Source of the DNA: Paralysiella testudinis
GTDB taxonomy: Bacteria > Pseudomonadota > Gammaproteobacteria > Burkholderiales > Neisseriaceae
Direction: 5' to 3'
NCBI RefSeq assembly: GCF_016894345.1
Contig: NZ_CP069798.1
Location: 1,137,385-1,201,384 of the forward strand
Length of the DNA: 64,000 nucleotides
Position 1 is the stretch's first letter; each line of letters opens with the position of its first letter. The notes under the pieces were generated by a model. That model did no database searches. It saw only the letters and a list, made by a program, of their open reading frames with translations, and was not told the origin of the DNA. The position numbers and the translations under genes were made by a program. Below are positions 45,293-56,161 of the stretch, piece by piece.

Positions 45293-47500
45293 ATGGTTGC
45301 CACCCACGATACGCCCACCACAGCGGTTGAATCCGGCGATGCTTCTGCCTGGCTCAACCGCTATATTGCCAGCTTGCCCGAGGCGCACAGCCGCATGGTG
45401 CAGTCGGCGTGGCGCTTGGCGTGTGCACATTATCCGGCTACTGCCGTCACCTTGGCGGGCGAGCCTTTGCGCCATAATTTGCTGACCACAGCGCAGGTGG
45501 TGGCCGACATGGATTTGCTGCCCGATGCGGTGGCGGCCACTTTGCTGGTGGACATGCCCAATCATCTGCCCGGCTGGAAAACCGAAGTGGCCGAGAGCTG
45601 CGGTAGCGCGGTGGCGCAATTGGTGGCCGGTTTGGATCAGGTGCAAAAGCTGACCAAATTTGCCAAAGTAGACCCCTTGGCCACGCCGGAAGAGCGCCAT
45701 CAGCAGGCCGAAGCCATGCGGCAAATGCTACTGGCGATGGTGAGCGACATCCGCGTGGTGCTGATTAAGCTGGCTTTGCGCACCCGCACCATGGTGTATC
45801 TGGGTCATGTGGCCGACGAAGAGCTCAAACGCAGCATTGCCAAAGAAACGCTGGAAATTTTTGCACCGCTGGCCAACCGCCTGGGCGTGTGGCAGCTCAA
45901 ATGGCAGCTGGAAGATTTGGGTTTCCGCCACCAAAATCCAGAAGCCTACAAACGCATTGCCGGCTTGCTCGACGAAAAGCGCGGCGAGCGGCTCGAATAC
46001 ATTCAGCAGTTTGTCAACACCATCAAAACCGAGCTGGGCGCCTTGGGCGTGCATTGCGAAGTGGCCGGGCGCCCCAAACACATCTACTCCATTTACAAAA
46101 AAATGGTGAAGAAAAAAATCGATTTCGACGGCCTCTACGACATCCGCGCCGTGCGCGTGCTGGTAGACAGCGTGCCCGAGTGCTACACCACTTTAGGCAT
46201 TGTGCACAGCCTGTGGCAGCCGATTCGCGGCGAATTCGACGACTACATCGCCCACCCCAAAGCCAACGACTACCGCAGCCTGCACACCGTAGTAGTGGGG
46301 CCGCAAGACAAGGGCGTGGAAGTGCAAATCCGCACTTTCGACATGCACCGCTTTGCCGAATTCGGCGTGGCGGCGCACTGGCGCTATAAAGAAGGCGGCA
46401 AGGGCGACAGCGCTTACGAGCAAAAAATCGCCTGGCTGCGCCAATTGCTCGATTGGCGCGAAAACATGGCCGAAACCAACAGCGCCGACTTGGCCAGCGC
46501 CTTTCAAACCGAGCTGTTTAACGACACCATTTACGTGCTCACCCCGCACGGCAAAGTATTTGCCTTGCCCAGCGGCGCCACCCCGATCGACTTTGCCTAC
46601 GCGCTGCACAGCGATTTGGGCGACCGCTGTCGCGGTGCCAAAGTAGACGGCCAGATTGTGCCCTTGTCTACCGCGCTGGAAAACGGCCAACGGGTGGAAA
46701 TCATCACCGTAAAAGAAGGCGTGCCCTCGGTAAACTGGCTACACGACGGCTGGGTGAAAAGCAGCAAGGCCATCGGCAAAATCCGCGCCTTTATCCGCCA
46801 GCAAAATGCCGAATCGGTGCGCGAATCCGGCCGTGCACTGCTGGAAAAACAGCTGGCCAAAATCCAGCCGCGCCCTAATCTGCAAAAATTGGTGGAAAGC
46901 CTGGGTTTCCAGAAAATCGATGAGCTTTACAGCGCATTGGGGCAGGGCGAATTGTCGGCGCGTGCCATCCAAAAAGCCGCCGGCGCCCTGCACGAGCCAC
47001 CGCCGCCGCCCTTGAGCGAAGCCAATATTGTGCGTCAAAGCAAAATCAAGGCGCGCAAAAACGGCGTGCTGATCGACGGCGAAGACGGCTTGATGACCAC
47101 CTTGGCCAAATGCTGCAAACCGGCACCGGGCGATGCCATTGTGGGCTTTGTTACCCGCGAGCGCGGCATTTCCGTACATCGCCACAACTGCGCCTCATTT
47201 TTGCATTTGGCGCAGCAGTCGCCCGACAAAGTACTGCCCGCCAGCTGGGCGCAACAGCAAGACAACCAAGTGTTTGCCATCGACATCGAAATCCGCGCCC
47301 AAGACCGCGGCGGCCTCTTGCGCGATGTGTCCGACGCCTTGGCACGCAATAAAATGAACGTTACCGCTGTGCAAACCCAATCGCGCGATTTGGAAGCCAG
47401 TATGCGCTTTACGCTGGAAGTAAAACAAGTGAACGATTTGCCTCGCGTATTGGCCAGCTTAAGCGAAGTGAAAGGCGTGCTGTCGGTAACGCGCTTGTAG
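45293..47500 (+). CDS. relA: RelA-type (p)ppGpp synthetase
   Basis: This 735-residue RelA/SpoT homologue has an N-terminal HD-like domain, synthetase domain (about 230-345; GRPKHIYSIYKKMVKKKIDF, FDDYIAHPKANDYRSLHTVV, EVQIRTFDMHRFAEFGVAAH), TGS domain (about 405-465), helical/zinc-finger region and C-terminal ACT domain (about 660-735). The HD domain lacks the HD metal pair (VDMPNHLPG where ALLHD is expected), so hydrolase activity should be absent, as in RelA. It makes the stringent alarmone on starved ribosomes. Confidence 0.92.
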   Translation: MVATHDTPTTAVESGDASAWLNRYIASLPEAHSRMVQSAWRLACAHYPATAVTLAGEPLRHNLLTTAQVVADMDLLPDAVAATLLVDMPNHLPGWKTEVAESCGSAVAQLVAGLDQVQKLTKFAKVDPLATPEERHQQAEAMRQMLLAMVSDIRVVLIKLALRTRTMVYLGHVADEELKRSIAKETLEIFAPLANRLGVWQLKWQLEDLGFRHQNPEAYKRIAGLLDEKRGERLEYIQQFVNTIKTELGALGVHCEVAGRPKHIYSIYKKMVKKKIDFDGLYDIRAVRVLVDSVPECYTTLGIVHSLWQPIRGEFDDYIAHPKANDYRSLHTVVVGPQDKGVEVQIRTFDMHRFAEFGVAAHWRYKEGGKGDSAYEQKIAWLRQLLDWRENMAETNSADLASAFQTELFNDTIYVLTPHGKVFALPSGATPIDFAYALHSDLGDRCRGAKVDGQIVPLSTALENGQRVEIITVKEGVPSVNWLHDGWVKSSKAIGKIRAFIRQQNAESVRESGRALLEKQLAKIQPRPNLQKLVESLGFQKIDELYSALGQGELSARAIQKAAGALHEPPPPPLSEANIVRQSKIKARKNGVLIDGEDGLMTTLAKCCKPAPGDAIVGFVTRERGISVHRHNCASFLHLAQQSPDKVLPASWAQQQDNQVFAIDIEIRAQDRGGLLRDVSDALARNKMNVTAVQTQSRDLEASMRFTLEVKQVNDLPRVLASLSEVKGVLSVTRL

Positions 47501-47542
47501 TCTTTCAGGCAGCCTTGGTGAAATTAAGGCTGCCTGAAAAGA
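47501..47542 (+). terminator. DUS inverted-repeat hairpin after relA
   Basis: TCTTTCAGGCAGCCTT and AAGGCTGCCTGAAAAGA flank a 9-nt loop (one bulge), immediately past the relA stop. The following gap to dnaQ has another DUS at 47612. Confidence 0.65.
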
Positions 47543-47690
47543 TAAAATGAATTGATTAAAGATACCGTCGCTCCTGCGCAGGCAGGGGTTCAGTCTGATG
47601 CAACTGTGATTTCAGGCAGCCTCAAATACAAAAATACCATTTCTGCACACCCAAACGCCATTCCCATCATCCCCAAAGCTCAAAACCCTT

Positions 47691-48416
47691 ATGCGCCAAA
47701 TTATCCTCGACACCGAAACCACCGGCTTTTACCACGACGGCAACGACCGCCTAGTGGAATTTGCCGGGCTGGAAATGATAGACCGCCGCCTCACCGGCGA
47801 ATACCTGCATGTGTATGTGCATCCCGAGCGCGATATGCCTGCCGATGCCGCCGCCATCCACGGCCTCACCATTGCCGAGCTGGAAAAAAAACAGGCACAG
47901 CCGTTTGCCGCCGTAGGGCAGCGCATTGCCGACTTTATCCGTGGTGCCGAGCTGATTATCCACAACGCGCCTTTCGATGTCGGCTTTTTGGACATGGAAT
48001 TCAAGCGCATGAAATTGCCGCCGGTGAGCAAAACGGCCGCGCAAATTACCGACACGTTGAAAATGGCCAAAGAGCGCTATCCTGGGCAAAAAAATTCGCT
48101 TGATGCGCTGTGTACACGCCTGGATGTGGACCGCAGCCGCCGCGTGCTGCACGGCGCCTTAATCGACTGCGAACTGCTGGCCGATGTGTATCTGGCGATG
48201 ACGCGCAGCCAATTCAGCCTAGTGGACGACATGCTGGGCGGTGGCGAACAGGCCAATGCCGCCAATCCGGCCGCCTCGGCGCACAATCATGCTCAGCTTA
48301 ATTTGAAAGTATTGCCTGCCAATAGCGCCGAGCTGGCCGCGCATGAAGCCTATCTGGCTGATTTGGACAAAGCCGCCGGTGCCGATTGCGCTTGGCGCCA
48401 GTGGCCGCAATCATGA
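47691..48416 (+). CDS. dnaQ: DNA polymerase III epsilon subunit DnaQ
   Basis: This 241-residue 3'-5' proofreading exonuclease has Exo I (ILDTETTGF), Exo II (HNAPFDVGFLDMEF) and Exo III epsilon-type (HGALIDCELLADVYL), with IHGLT between. The C-terminal tail after 190 should bind the alpha subunit. Its TGA overlaps the ispD ATG. A longer frame beginning at 47552 in another register is not a gene. Confidence 0.93.
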   Translation: MRQIILDTETTGFYHDGNDRLVEFAGLEMIDRRLTGEYLHVYVHPERDMPADAAAIHGLTIAELEKKQAQPFAAVGQRIADFIRGAELIIHNAPFDVGFLDMEFKRMKLPPVSKTAAQITDTLKMAKERYPGQKNSLDALCTRLDVDRSRRVLHGALIDCELLADVYLAMTRSQFSLVDDMLGGGEQANAANPAASAHNHAQLNLKVLPANSAELAAHEAYLADLDKAAGADCAWRQWPQS

Positions 48417-49123
48417 CGCGGCATGTGGCGCTGGTGCCGGCCGCCGGTGTGGGCGCGCGCTTTGGCGCCGCCACGCCCAAACAATATGTGCGCTTGGCGG
48501 GCAAAACCGTGTTGCAGCACAGCGCTGAGGTATTATTGGCCTGCGACCAAATCGATGCGGTGGCCATTGTGGTGTCGGCTGCCGACGGCCATATCGATTC
48601 TGTTTATCCGTCTTCAGGGCTGCCTGAAAAACTGCATATTCTGCACTGCGGCGGCGATAGCCGTGCTGAAACCGTGCGCAACGGCACACAAGCCTTGTTG
48701 GCGCAAGGCCTGCTGGCGGCGGATGATTGGCTACTGGTACACGATGCCGCCCGCTGCTGCTTGCCCGCCACGGCATTACAACGCTTGCTGGATGCCGTGG
48801 CACCCCACCCAGTGGGCGGCTTGCTGGCCATGCCGCTGGCCGATACGCTTAAGCGTGCCAACGGGCAGCACAGCGTGGCCGCCACCTTAAACCGCAGCCA
48901 TTTGTGGCAGGCGCAAACGCCGCAGATGTTCCGCGCCGGCCTATTGCAACAGGCGCTGGCCGATGCGGATTTAAACCAGATTACCGACGAATCTTCCGCC
49001 GTCGAAGCCTTGGGCTTACAGCCGCTGCTGGTGGAAGGCGACAGCCGCAACTTCAAACTCACCCGCGCGCAAGACGCCATATTGGCCGAATGCTTGCTGC
49101 GCCATTCACAGGAATCCGCATGA
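48413..49123 (+). CDS. ispD: 2-C-methyl-D-erythritol 4-phosphate cytidylyltransferase IspD
   Basis: This 236-residue enzyme of the MEP isoprenoid pathway joins CTP to methylerythritol phosphate. It has the nucleotide-binding [40 protein letters not shown] and the [11 protein letters not shown] segment. It overlaps dnaQ upstream and ispF downstream (ATGA both sides), so dnaQ-ispD-ispF are translated in series. Confidence 0.95.
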   Translation: MTRHVALVPAAGVGARFGAATPKQYVRLAGKTVLQHSAEVLLACDQIDAVAIVVSAADGHIDSVYPSSGLPEKLHILHCGGDSRAETVRNGTQALLAQGLLAADDWLLVHDAARCCLPATALQRLLDAVAPHPVGGLLAMPLADTLKRANGQHSVAATLNRSHLWQAQTPQMFRAGLLQQALADADLNQITDESSAVEALGLQPLLVEGDSRNFKLTRAQDAILAECLLRHSQESA

Positions 49124-49599
49124 ATATCCGCATTGGGCAAGGCTATGATGTCCATCAACTGGTGGCCGGGCGGCCATTGATTTTGGGCGGCGTTACCATC
49201 CCGTTCGACAAAGGCCTGCTCGGCCATTCCGATGCCGACGCCTTGCTGCACGCCATTACCGATGCCCTGCTGGGCGCGGCGGCGCTGGGCGACATCGGCA
49301 AGCTGTTTCCCGACACCGCCGCCGAAAATAAAGATGCAGACAGCCGCGTACTGCTGCGCGCCGCCTATGCTGCGGTGCAGGCGGCGGGCTGGCAGGTGGT
49401 GAATGTAGACAGCACCGTGATTGCCCAACAGCCCAAACTGCGCCCCCATATCGACGCCATGCGCGCCCATATCGCCGCCGATTTGGGGCTGGACATCGGC
49501 GCGGTGAATGTGAAGGGCAAAACCAATGAAAAGCTCGGCTATTTGGGGCGGCAAGAGGGCATTGAAGCGCAGGCGGTGGTGCTGTTGCAGGCACGGTGA
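49120..49599 (+). CDS. ispF: 2-C-methyl-D-erythritol 2,4-cyclodiphosphate synthase IspF
   Basis: This 159-residue trimeric enzyme forms the cyclodiphosphate in the MEP pathway. It has the zinc ligands GYDVHQL and [20 protein letters not shown], then [10 protein letters not shown] and [18 protein letters not shown] 49120 overlaps the ispD stop; longer upstream frames are ispD in another register. Confidence 0.96.
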   Translation: MNIRIGQGYDVHQLVAGRPLILGGVTIPFDKGLLGHSDADALLHAITDALLGAAALGDIGKLFPDTAAENKDADSRVLLRAAYAAVQAAGWQVVNVDSTVIAQQPKLRPHIDAMRAHIAADLGLDIGAVNVKGKTNEKLGYLGRQEGIEAQAVVLLQAR

Positions 49600-49628
49600 T
49601 TTCAGGCAGCCTCAACAACCATGCGTAG

Positions 49629-49648
49629 ATTGGATTCTTGAATCCGAC
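49629..49648. repeat. 20-bp palindromic repeat, copy 1
   Basis: ATTGGATTCTTGAATCCGAC is nearly identical to the perfect palindrome GTCGGATTCTTGAATCCGAC at 57943-57962. Both copies lie between genes and close to a DUS. A small repetitive sequence, function unknown. Confidence 0.6.
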
Positions 49649-49791
49649 ATTGGGTCGTTAAGGCCCAGAAACGGGGTTATCCTGTTCTTTAGACAAAGAT
49701 TTTGCTTGCCCAAGTGGCTGAATGCGTGCTAAAAATCGCGCGTGTTGTCTTGTTGATAAACCACACACGGTATCGCACCGGAGGAGGCACT

Positions 49792-50160
49792 ATGAAAACC
49801 AGACTGGCGTTGTGTTTATATGCGGGCTTGTTGAGCACCGCCGCGTGGGCAGGTTGCGGCGAAGGCAGCGGCCAATGTTATTACTATCAAGCCGGTGCCT
49901 TAAAAAGCCGCGGTGCCTGCCAAGTCACCACCTGTGCGGCCACCGACCAATATTTTTACACCACTTGGGAATGGCAAAAAGGCGGCAATAAAGTGAGCAT
50001 TGGCTTGGGCGATGAAGGCAAACCCATCAGCCAGCGCCGCTTGATGCTCAACGGCAAACCGGCGTATGCGCTGTCGGTGCCGCTGAAAGACGACAAAATG
50101 GTGTGCTACGGTGTGATTGGCACTGATGAATTGATGTGCAATGATTCGGGCAATTTTTGA
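49792..50160 (+). CDS. small cysteine-rich exported protein
   Basis: This 122-residue protein has a signal peptide (1-20, ending AAWA) and six cysteines in the mature part (GCGEGSGQC, RGACQVTTC, MVCYG, LMC), which suggests disulfide bonds in the periplasm. A strong GGAGGAGG site precedes ATG 49792. No family recognised. The region after it to 50260 shows no gene; a DUS terminator follows at 50261. Confidence 0.7.
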   Translation: MKTRLALCLYAGLLSTAAWAGCGEGSGQCYYYQAGALKSRGACQVTTCAATDQYFYTTWEWQKGGNKVSIGLGDEGKPISQRRLMLNGKPAYALSVPLKDDKMVCYGVIGTDELMCNDSGNF

Positions 50161-50260
50161 TATGGCCGCGACACCGAGCGGTTTGATGTAAATAACGGTA
50201 TCAGATGACGCGGGATGTTCGGCATTACTGCCCGATTCATACTACCCGGAATATCTTTTT

Positions 50261-50293
50261 AAAAAACCTTTCAGGCTGCCTGAAAGGTTTTTT
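50261..50293 (+). terminator. DUS terminator upstream of DMT transporter gene
   Basis: AAAAAACCTTTCAGGC and GCCTGAAAGGTTTTTTG form a palindrome centred on an uptake sequence, about 100 bp after the small exported protein gene. Confidence 0.85.
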
Positions 50294-50328
50294 GTTATGA
50301 TGCAACATCACAAAATGAACGCTGTGCC

Positions 50329-51213
50329 ATGAACGCCTTATTCAACCGCCGCACCCTGTTTGCCGAGCTGATGCTGCTCAATATTGCCGTGGCCTGGGGG
50401 CTGGGTTTCCCGCTGATGAAAGACGCGATGGCACTGCACGGCATCTGGACCTTGCTGTGGCTGCGCTTTGCCTTGGCCGCCTTGCTGGTGTTGCCGTTTG
50501 CCTTGCGCCAGCCGCGCGACATTAATCGCAGCACGGTGCTGGCCGGTGCGGTATTGGGCGTGTTGTTGTTTTTGGCGTTTGCCTTTTTGATTGGCGGGCT
50601 GCAATACACCAGCGCTGCCAACACCGGTTTTCTGGCCGGGCTGACCATGCTGTTTGTGCCGCTGCTGGAGCGCTTGCTGTGGCGCCGCCCTTTGCACGCA
50701 GGGGTGAAGTGGTCGGTGCTGTTGGGTTTGCTCGGTTTGGCAGTGCTGTCGCAAGTGCATGCGGTGCGCCCGGGGCTGGGCGATGTGCTGGTGTTGGTGG
50801 GCGCGGTGTTCAGCGCCCTGCAAATCATCGCCACCGATAGATTGGCACCACGCCACAATGCCGAATGGCTCACCGTGGTGCAGCTGGTGGTGGCGGCCAT
50901 GCTGTTTGCCGCCGCCTGCATGCCGACCGGGCAGCCTTTGTGGCCGGCGGTGTGGGACGGCGGCTTGTGGCGGGCGCTGCTGCTCACTGCCGGATTTGCT
51001 ACCGCGTTTGCCTTTTGGGTGCAAATGCGCTTCCAAGAACACACCACCCCGCAACGGGCGGCGTTGATTTTCAACCTAGAGCCGCTGTTTGGCGCCCTGT
51101 TTGCCTGGTGGCTGCTGGGCGAACACATCGGCGGCCATGTATGGCTGGGCGGCTTGCTGATTGTGGCGGCGATGATGGTGTCGGGCTTATGGCCGCAAAC
51201 ACACCAGAAATAG
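50329..51213 (+). CDS. DMT-superfamily (EamA) transporter
   Basis: This 294-residue inner-membrane protein has ten predicted helices in two EamA repeats (about 12-140 and 150-285), with typical texts AVAWGLGFPLMKDAM, FLIGGLQYTSAANTGFLAGL and FNLEPLFGALFAWWLLGEHI. Members export amino acids, metabolites or drugs; the substrate cannot be read from sequence. The start at 50329 lacks a strong ribosome-binding site. Confidence 0.85.
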   Translation: MNALFNRRTLFAELMLLNIAVAWGLGFPLMKDAMALHGIWTLLWLRFALAALLVLPFALRQPRDINRSTVLAGAVLGVLLFLAFAFLIGGLQYTSAANTGFLAGLTMLFVPLLERLLWRRPLHAGVKWSVLLGLLGLAVLSQVHAVRPGLGDVLVLVGAVFSALQIIATDRLAPRHNAEWLTVVQLVVAAMLFAAACMPTGQPLWPAVWDGGLWRALLLTAGFATAFAFWVQMRFQEHTTPQRAALIFNLEPLFGALFAWWLLGEHIGGHVWLGGLLIVAAMMVSGLWPQTHQK

Positions 51214-51309
51214 CACTCCGGCTGCGTTTGCTTTAGGCTGCCTGAAATCCGGCGATGCGCGAATTTAAGCCATCTTGATTTTCACGTGCAATCACATCAA
51301 ACACCCACC

Positions 51310-51476
51310 ATGCCAACACACAACACCTTGCCGCAATGGGCAGCGGCCACATTGGCTTGCCAAGGCTTGGCCGTGGAGGCGGCCTTTGGTGCCGGCAAAA
51401 CGGCGGTGCTTAAAGCGGTGCAGCATTTGGGCTATGTGCAAATCGACATCTTACGAACGCGTAATTTTCAGGGCTT
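51310..51476 (+). pseudogene. remnant of YcaQ-like winged-helix protein gene
   Basis: About 55 codons from ATG 51310 resemble the start of the YcaQ (DUF1006) DNA glycosylase family: LPQWAAATLACQGL as helix 1, then AVQHLGYVQIDILRTRN where the family has LGYVQIDTI-x-V-x-R. A Correia-like element interrupts it at 51477, and no matching sequence continues beyond the element. Full-length members have about 350-400 residues, so this is a decayed fragment. Confidence 0.5.
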
Positions 51477-51580
51477 ATACCCATTCTACAAAATAAGATA
51501 ACAAGGCGGCGAGCCGAAGACAGTACAAATAGTACGGCAAGGCGAGCCAACGCAGTTAGGTTATTTTGTAGAATTGGTAT
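51477..51580. mobile_element. Correia-like element, copy E, ending YcaQ remnant
   Basis: A 104-bp element with the same 20-bp termini as copy A (one mismatch, ATACCCATTC at the left) and an almost identical core. It truncates the YcaQ-like frame and lies 70 bp from the eda 3' end. Confidence 0.86.
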
Positions 51581-51649
51581 TAATTTGCTTGCTTTAGGTG
51601 GGTTTACACCCACTCAAGAGCAACGGTTTGGTTTTGTTCTCTACCAAAT

Positions 51650-52273
51650 TCAGGCACGCAAAGCCCCCGCCGCTTGAGCCAAGCGGGTGATTTCCGTCCA
51701 ATTTTGGGCGGCAACGGTGGCTTTGGGGGTGAGCCAAGAGCCGCCCACGGCCAATACATTGGGCAAGGCCAAGTAGTCGGCTGCGTTGGTCGGGGTGATG
51801 CCGCCGGTGGGGCAGAAGCGGGCATCGGCAAAAGGGCCTGCCAAGGCTTGCAGCAGTTTGATGCCGCCCACGGCTTCGGCGGGAAAGAGCTTACAGGTAT
51901 CGAAACCGGCGGCCAGTGCGGCCATCAGTTCGCTGGCACTGGCCACGCCGGGCAGAAACGGCAGCGCGGCGCTTTGTACGGCGTTTGCCAAAGCAGGCGT
52001 GAGGCCGGGGCTGACGCCGAATTGCGCACCGGCATCAATACATTGTTGCACTTGTAAAGGCTGGGTGATGGTGCCCGCACCCACCACCGCTTGCGGCACG
52101 GCATCGCGGATGCGGCGCATGGCGGGCAGGGCCGCCGGGGTGCGCAGGGTGATTTCCAGTGCGTAAATGCCACCGGCCACCAGCGCTTGTGCCAAATCCA
52201 CGGCGGCTTCGGCATCGTCGACGACCATTACCGGCACAATCGGGCTTAAGGCCAACAGTTCGCGGGTATTCAT
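51650..52273 (-). CDS. eda: 2-dehydro-3-deoxy-phosphogluconate aldolase (Eda)
   Basis: This 207-residue class I aldolase splits KDPG into pyruvate and glyceraldehyde 3-phosphate, the last Entner-Doudoroff step; it may also act on 4-hydroxy-2-oxoglutarate. Signatures are SPIVPVMVVDDAEAAVDLA, VGAGTITQPLQVQQCIDAGA, GVSPGLTPALANA and the Schiff-base lysine in DTCKLFPAEAVGG. It lies 66 bp downstream of edd on the same strand, an operon. Confidence 0.95.
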   Translation of the reverse strand: MNTRELLALSPIVPVMVVDDAEAAVDLAQALVAGGIYALEITLRTPAALPAMRRIRDAVPQAVVGAGTITQPLQVQQCIDAGAQFGVSPGLTPALANAVQSAALPFLPGVASASELMAALAAGFDTCKLFPAEAVGGIKLLQALAGPFADARFCPTGGITPTNAADYLALPNVLAVGGSWLTPKATVAAQNWTEITRLAQAAGALRA

Positions 52274-52339
52274 GGGTGTTCCTTGTTGTTTAGAGTGGAA
52301 AAGGCTGCCTGAACCATGGCAGCGGTTTATGCGTGTAGG

Positions 52340-54169
<1,830 letters not shown>

Positions 54170-54217
54170 GCGTGCCTCTTTCTCAAGATTGGCTGCGGAT
54201 ATTTTAATGTGGGTTGA

Positions 54218-54234
54218 TTGTAGTTTTATTACAA
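54218..54234. promoter_or_regulatory. HexR-type operator upstream of edd
   Basis: TTGTAGTTTTATTACAA is a palindrome of the form TGTAR-N5-YTACA, the known HexR recognition pattern (TGTAATTAAATTACA-like). It lies 49 bp upstream of edd, in its promoter region. Confidence 0.7.
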
Positions 54235-54500
54235 AAATTTGGCAACTTGCACTGCAACATGGGTAATGCCGGTGTTTATTTGCTGCATTGCGGCATATTG
54301 AATACTCAAAAATCATGGCTTGATGTAGCGATATTTTGTGGATAAGCAAGCGCTTTCAGGCAGCCTTATTTGTGGTAAGTTAATTTATCAAAGATTCATA
54401 AAACAGCAGCTTGGCGAGGTTAAATTAAAGCGGTGTGCCAATCTTGGTTTGGCAGCGCATCTTCGCGCTGCGGAAAGGCTGGACAAGCGCTGGCGGCAAA

Positions 54501-54515
54501 TGTAGGATTGCTACA
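54501..54515. promoter_or_regulatory. HexR-type operator upstream of zwf
   Basis: TGTAGGATTGCTACA has perfect TGTAG/CTACA arms with a 5-bp centre, 111 bp upstream of the zwf ATG. The centre is less AT-rich than the typical HexR site. Between the two operators (54235-54500) I see only a DUS and AT-rich promoter-like sequence. Confidence 0.6.
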
Positions 54516-54625
54516 AAATAAAGGCCGTGCATGGGCGGCATCTGTTGTAAAATTTCATTAAGCGTAGGCTGCCTGAATCCGGGTTGTTTGGATTTAATTG
54601 GCTGGATTTAAACGGGATGGCGTAA

Positions 54626-56086
54626 ATGGACAATAAACCTGTTTTTGATATGGTGCTGTTTGGCGGCACCGGTGATTTGGTGATGCGCAAATTGTTGCCG
54701 TCGCTGTATCAGGCGCATGCGGCCGGTTTGCTTAATCAAAATGGCCGCTTGTGGGCCTTGGGGCGCAAAGATTTGGGGCGTGATGCCTATTTGCAGCAAG
54801 TGGAAGCCGAGGCGCGCATCCACATCAAACACGCTTTTGATGCGGCGCAATGGCAAAGCTTTTGCCAGCGCATCGACTATATCCAGCTTGATGCCAACGA
54901 TGCAGCCGGCTTTCAGCGCTTGGCCGCCGCTTTGGCCGCGCAGGAAAAACGCGGCGAAGTGATTTGCTATTTGTCTACCGCGCCGCGCTACTTCACCCCC
55001 ATTTGCCGCCATCTGGCCGCGGTGGGGCTGAACGGCAGCCAAGTGCGCGTGGTGTTGGAAAAACCGCTGGGCACCGATTTGGCGTCGTCCAACGCCATCA
55101 ATGACGCGGTGGCCGAGTTTTTTAACGAAACGCAGATTTACCGTATCGACCACTATCTGGGCAAAGAATCGGTGCAAAACCTGCTGGCCATCCGCTTTGC
55201 CAATGTGCTGTTTGAGCCTTTGTGGCGTCGCCAGTGGATCGACAGCGTGCAAATCACCATTGCCGAGAGCTTGGGCGTGGAAGGGCGCGGCGAGTTTTAC
55301 GACGGCACCGGCGCCTTGCGCGATATGGTGCAAAACCACTTGCTGCAATTGCTGTGTATGGTGGCGATGGAGCCGCCCGCCAGCCTTGATGCCGATGCCG
55401 TGCGCGATGAAAAGCTGAAGGTGCTCAAGTCGCTCAAGCCTTTAAGCGCCGAAGACGTGGCGCGGCAAGTGGTGCGCGGCCAGTATAAAGCCGGCGCGAT
55501 TAATGGCGCGCCGGTGCCCGCGTATCGCGATGAGGCCGATGTGGCCGCCCACAGCCACACCGAAACTTTTGTGGCCATTAAAGCGGAAATCCAGAATTGG
55601 CGCTGGGCAGGGGTGCCGTTTTTCTTGCGCACCGGCAAGCGGATGCAGGAAAAGTTGGCCGAAATTGTGATTAATTTTCGCGCCGTGCCGCTGGAGTTGT
55701 TTCCCGGCAGCGCCGCGGCGGCGCCCAACCGCTTGGTGATCCGCCTGCAACCGGAAGAAGACATCCGCCTGTATTTGCAGGCCAAACAGCCGGGCAACGA
55801 TATGGCGGTGCAATCCACTTTTCTGAATCTGGATTTTTGCAATGTATTCCACGCCCGTCGCGCCGACGCCTACGAGCGCCTGCTCTTGGATGTGATTAAC
55901 GGCAAACTGGCGCTATTTATGCGCCGCGACGAATTGGTGGCGGCATGGGAATGGGTAACGCCGATTATGGACTACTGGGCCGCCAACAACACCGAGCCGA
56001 AGCTGTATACCGCCGGCAGCTGGGGGCCTGCTGCTTCGAGTGCGCTGTTGTCGAAAAGCAATACCTGCTGGCATGAAGAGCTGTAG
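54626..56086 (+). CDS. zwf: glucose-6-phosphate 1-dehydrogenase
   Basis: This 486-residue enzyme oxidises glucose 6-phosphate to the lactone with NADP. It has the nucleotide-binding FGGTGDLVMRKLLPSLYQ, VVLEKPLGTDL, the active-site peptide YRIDHYLGKESVQNLL and FFLRTGKRM. It heads zwf-pgl-glk-hexR-pgi and is divergent from edd-eda across a region with two HexR-type sites. Confidence 0.96.
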   Translation: MDNKPVFDMVLFGGTGDLVMRKLLPSLYQAHAAGLLNQNGRLWALGRKDLGRDAYLQQVEAEARIHIKHAFDAAQWQSFCQRIDYIQLDANDAAGFQRLAAALAAQEKRGEVICYLSTAPRYFTPICRHLAAVGLNGSQVRVVLEKPLGTDLASSNAINDAVAEFFNETQIYRIDHYLGKESVQNLLAIRFANVLFEPLWRRQWIDSVQITIAESLGVEGRGEFYDGTGALRDMVQNHLLQLLCMVAMEPPASLDADAVRDEKLKVLKSLKPLSAEDVARQVVRGQYKAGAINGAPVPAYRDEADVAAHSHTETFVAIKAEIQNWRWAGVPFFLRTGKRMQEKLAEIVINFRAVPLELFPGSAAAAPNRLVIRLQPEEDIRLYLQAKQPGNDMAVQSTFLNLDFCNVFHARRADAYERLLLDVINGKLALFMRRDELVAAWEWVTPIMDYWAANNTEPKLYTAGSWGPAASSALLSKSNTCWHEEL

Positions 56087-56161
56087 TTTTCAGGCAGCCT
56101 TTAGATAACAGCCAATAAAATGATATTTTTAATAAAATCATCTTTTTAATGTAGAGAAACC

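Noticed and set aside
47563..47588. CTCCTGCGCAGGCAGGGG as a dRS3-type Neisseria repeat
   Set aside because: dRS3 has ATTCCC/GGGAAT ends; this dyad does not match and occurs once here.
47552..48103. 183-codon frame overlapping dnaQ
   Set aside because: It is out of register with dnaQ, which has all exonuclease motifs; the frame's product is Arg/Pro-rich shadow sequence.
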